A stretch of 64,000 nt of DNA from Myxococcales bacterium 68-20 (GTDB lineage: Bacteria; Myxococcota_A; Polyangia; Polyangiales; Polyangiaceae). Below are positions 63,322 through 64,000 of the stretch, piece after piece. Both the position numbers and the translations under genes were made by a program. Below the pieces are notes generated by a model that was not told the origin of the DNA, searched no databases, and worked only from the letters and a program-made list of their open reading frames with translations. Where the stretch lies: positions 31,369 to 95,368 of the forward strand of contig MKVQ01000018.1 of assembly GCA_001899635.1 (NCBI GenBank). Direction: 5' to 3'. The stretch's first letter is position 1. Each line of letters opens with the position of its first letter.

Positions 63322-63996
63322 ATGACCCGGGCTCTCGCGAACCTCGTCGCGCAGAACGCGGAGCAGCTCGATACGGGGCTGCGGCGCGTGCCCTTCGTCG
63401 GTGAGGGGACCGGACCCGGCGCCCACGCTCGAAGCAGCACGGGCGGCGTGAGAGCCGACGCGGCGCCGAGGCCCCAGGCCGAGCTCGATGCGCTCATGGA
63501 GCGGCTCGCCGACGGTGACCGCTCGGTGTTCGCACGCGTCTTCGAGCTGCTCTGGGCTCCGATTCAGCGGTTCTGTTTGAGCTTGCTGAGAAACGAAGCC
63601 GACGCTGCCGACGCGGCCCAAGAAGCGATGCAGAAGATCTTCGAGCGCGCTCCGGCGGACTACGACCGCAAGCGAGCAGCGATGCCGTGGGCGATGGCGA
63701 TCGCGGGATGGGAATGCAGGACGATCGCGCGTAGGCGATTCCGCCGCCGAGAGGTCGATGATTCCGCGGCCGGCGAGCTCCCGGGAGCCGACGCGGAGGA
63801 GGCGCTCGTCCAGAGCAATCTGACCCGTGCAGCGGTAGCTGCGCTCGGAGAGCTCTCCGACACGGATCGCGAGACGCTCGTCGCGACGTTCTGGGACGAA
63901 GCGGCGTCGGCGTCGGGCGCGACGTTGCGAAAGCGTCGCGAGCGCGCGCTGGACCGACTCCGGGGCGCGTTTCGGAGGCTCTATGGACTCGATTGA
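63322..63996 (+). CDS. ECF RNA polymerase sigma factor
   Basis: Sigma factor of 224 aa. A disordered N-region (1-50) precedes region 2 (residues about 62-125: ADGDRSVFARVFELLWAPIQRF, DAADAAQEAMQKIFER) and a reduced region 4 (about 165-215: LGELSDTDRETLVATFWDEAAS). The region 4 lacks the usual second helix GxSxxEIA, so DNA recognition is divergent. The start at 63322 is one of few options; confidence in it is moderate. The next gene starts inside its end. Confidence 0.83.
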   Translation: MTRALANLVAQNAEQLDTGLRRVPFVGEGTGPGAHARSSTGGVRADAAPRPQAELDALMERLADGDRSVFARVFELLWAPIQRFCLSLLRNEADAADAAQEAMQKIFERAPADYDRKRAAMPWAMAIAGWECRTIARRRFRRREVDDSAAGELPGADAEEALVQSNLTRAAVAALGELSDTDRETLVATFWDEAASASGATLRKRRERALDRLRGAFRRLYGLD

Positions 63997-64000
63997 TCGT
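63983..64000 (+). CDS. Start of a gene overlapping the sigma factor, cut by window edge
   Basis: ATG at 63983 (MDSIDR...) lies in another frame within the last 14 nt of the sigma-factor gene, with GGAGG 4 nt upstream. This is the usual arrangement for a coupled anti-sigma factor gene. Only six codons are visible, so the identity is inferred from context. Confidence 0.5.

Overview
The window is a strongly GC-rich stretch of a bacterial chromosome. Its gene content is typical of a large-genome myxobacterium (Myxococcota, probably Polyangiales): three Hanks-type Ser/Thr kinases, an FHA/sigma-54 activator, two ECF sigma factors, a histidine kinase, three stand-alone response regulators, about sixteen probable lipoproteins with clear lipoboxes, and gene order that mixes housekeeping with signalling. 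The taxonomic placement is inference; no rRNA or tRNA gene was recognised. About 55 genes are supported, most of them single transcription units on alternating strands, with a few coupled pairs whose start and stop codons overlap.

Region 1-9285: a truncated Ser/Thr kinase diverges from a 1266-aa GH13 alpha-amylase-family enzyme. A minus-strand operon of a winged-helix-like regulator and two small DUF5985 membrane proteins follows. Next come a lipoprotein with a textbook Kunitz/BPTI cysteine pattern, a Cys-rich single-pass membrane protein, a small lipoprotein and a HAD phosphatase. Region 9286-16342: a formylglycine-type sulfatase lipoprotein, a multiheme cytochrome with a TPR tail, a CE2-like SGNH esterase lipoprotein and a second kinase.

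Region 16700-32000: a GreA/GreB-related protein, a DUF6748/Kazal lipoprotein, two receiver-only proteins, Hsp20, a DsbD-type transporter with a thioredoxin tail, a TPR protein that may be read from a leaderless mRNA, a coupled pair of paralogous small Cys lipoproteins, an FHA-AAA+-Fis activator, an NRDE protein, a lipoprotein carrying a Hint (hedgehog/intein) domain, OsmC and an acetate-transporter-like protein.

Region 32000-46500: an orphan glyQ, a glycine-rich surface lipoprotein, a family 4/5 uracil-DNA glycosylase coupled to a secreted HExxH metalloprotease, a Kazal-like lipoprotein, a third kinase, the laccase-domain protein PgeF, and MutH divergent from a predicted DNA methyltransferase. 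A cystathionine beta-synthase with CBS domains, a good intrinsic terminator, and a lipoprotein gene behind a strong leader hairpin follow. Region 45258-64000: a FIST sensor divergent from a PAS histidine kinase/receiver pair, a hotdog thioesterase, a zinc-ribbon/proline-rich protein, a HEAT-methyltransferase fusion, an MsrPQ-like molybdoenzyme plus PepSY membrane partner, DUF488, an LTxxQ lipoprotein, PaiB, a nitroreductase, an ECF sigma factor coupled to ribA, a Rieske/FAD reductase, a frameshifted NHL-type lipoprotein gene coupled to an outer-membrane-like protein, and a second ECF sigma factor at the right edge.

The most notable items are MutH paired with a methyltransferase, the Hint-domain lipoprotein, the bacterial Kunitz domain with Asp at P1, and two large structured hairpins (44124-44174 and 54650-54725).
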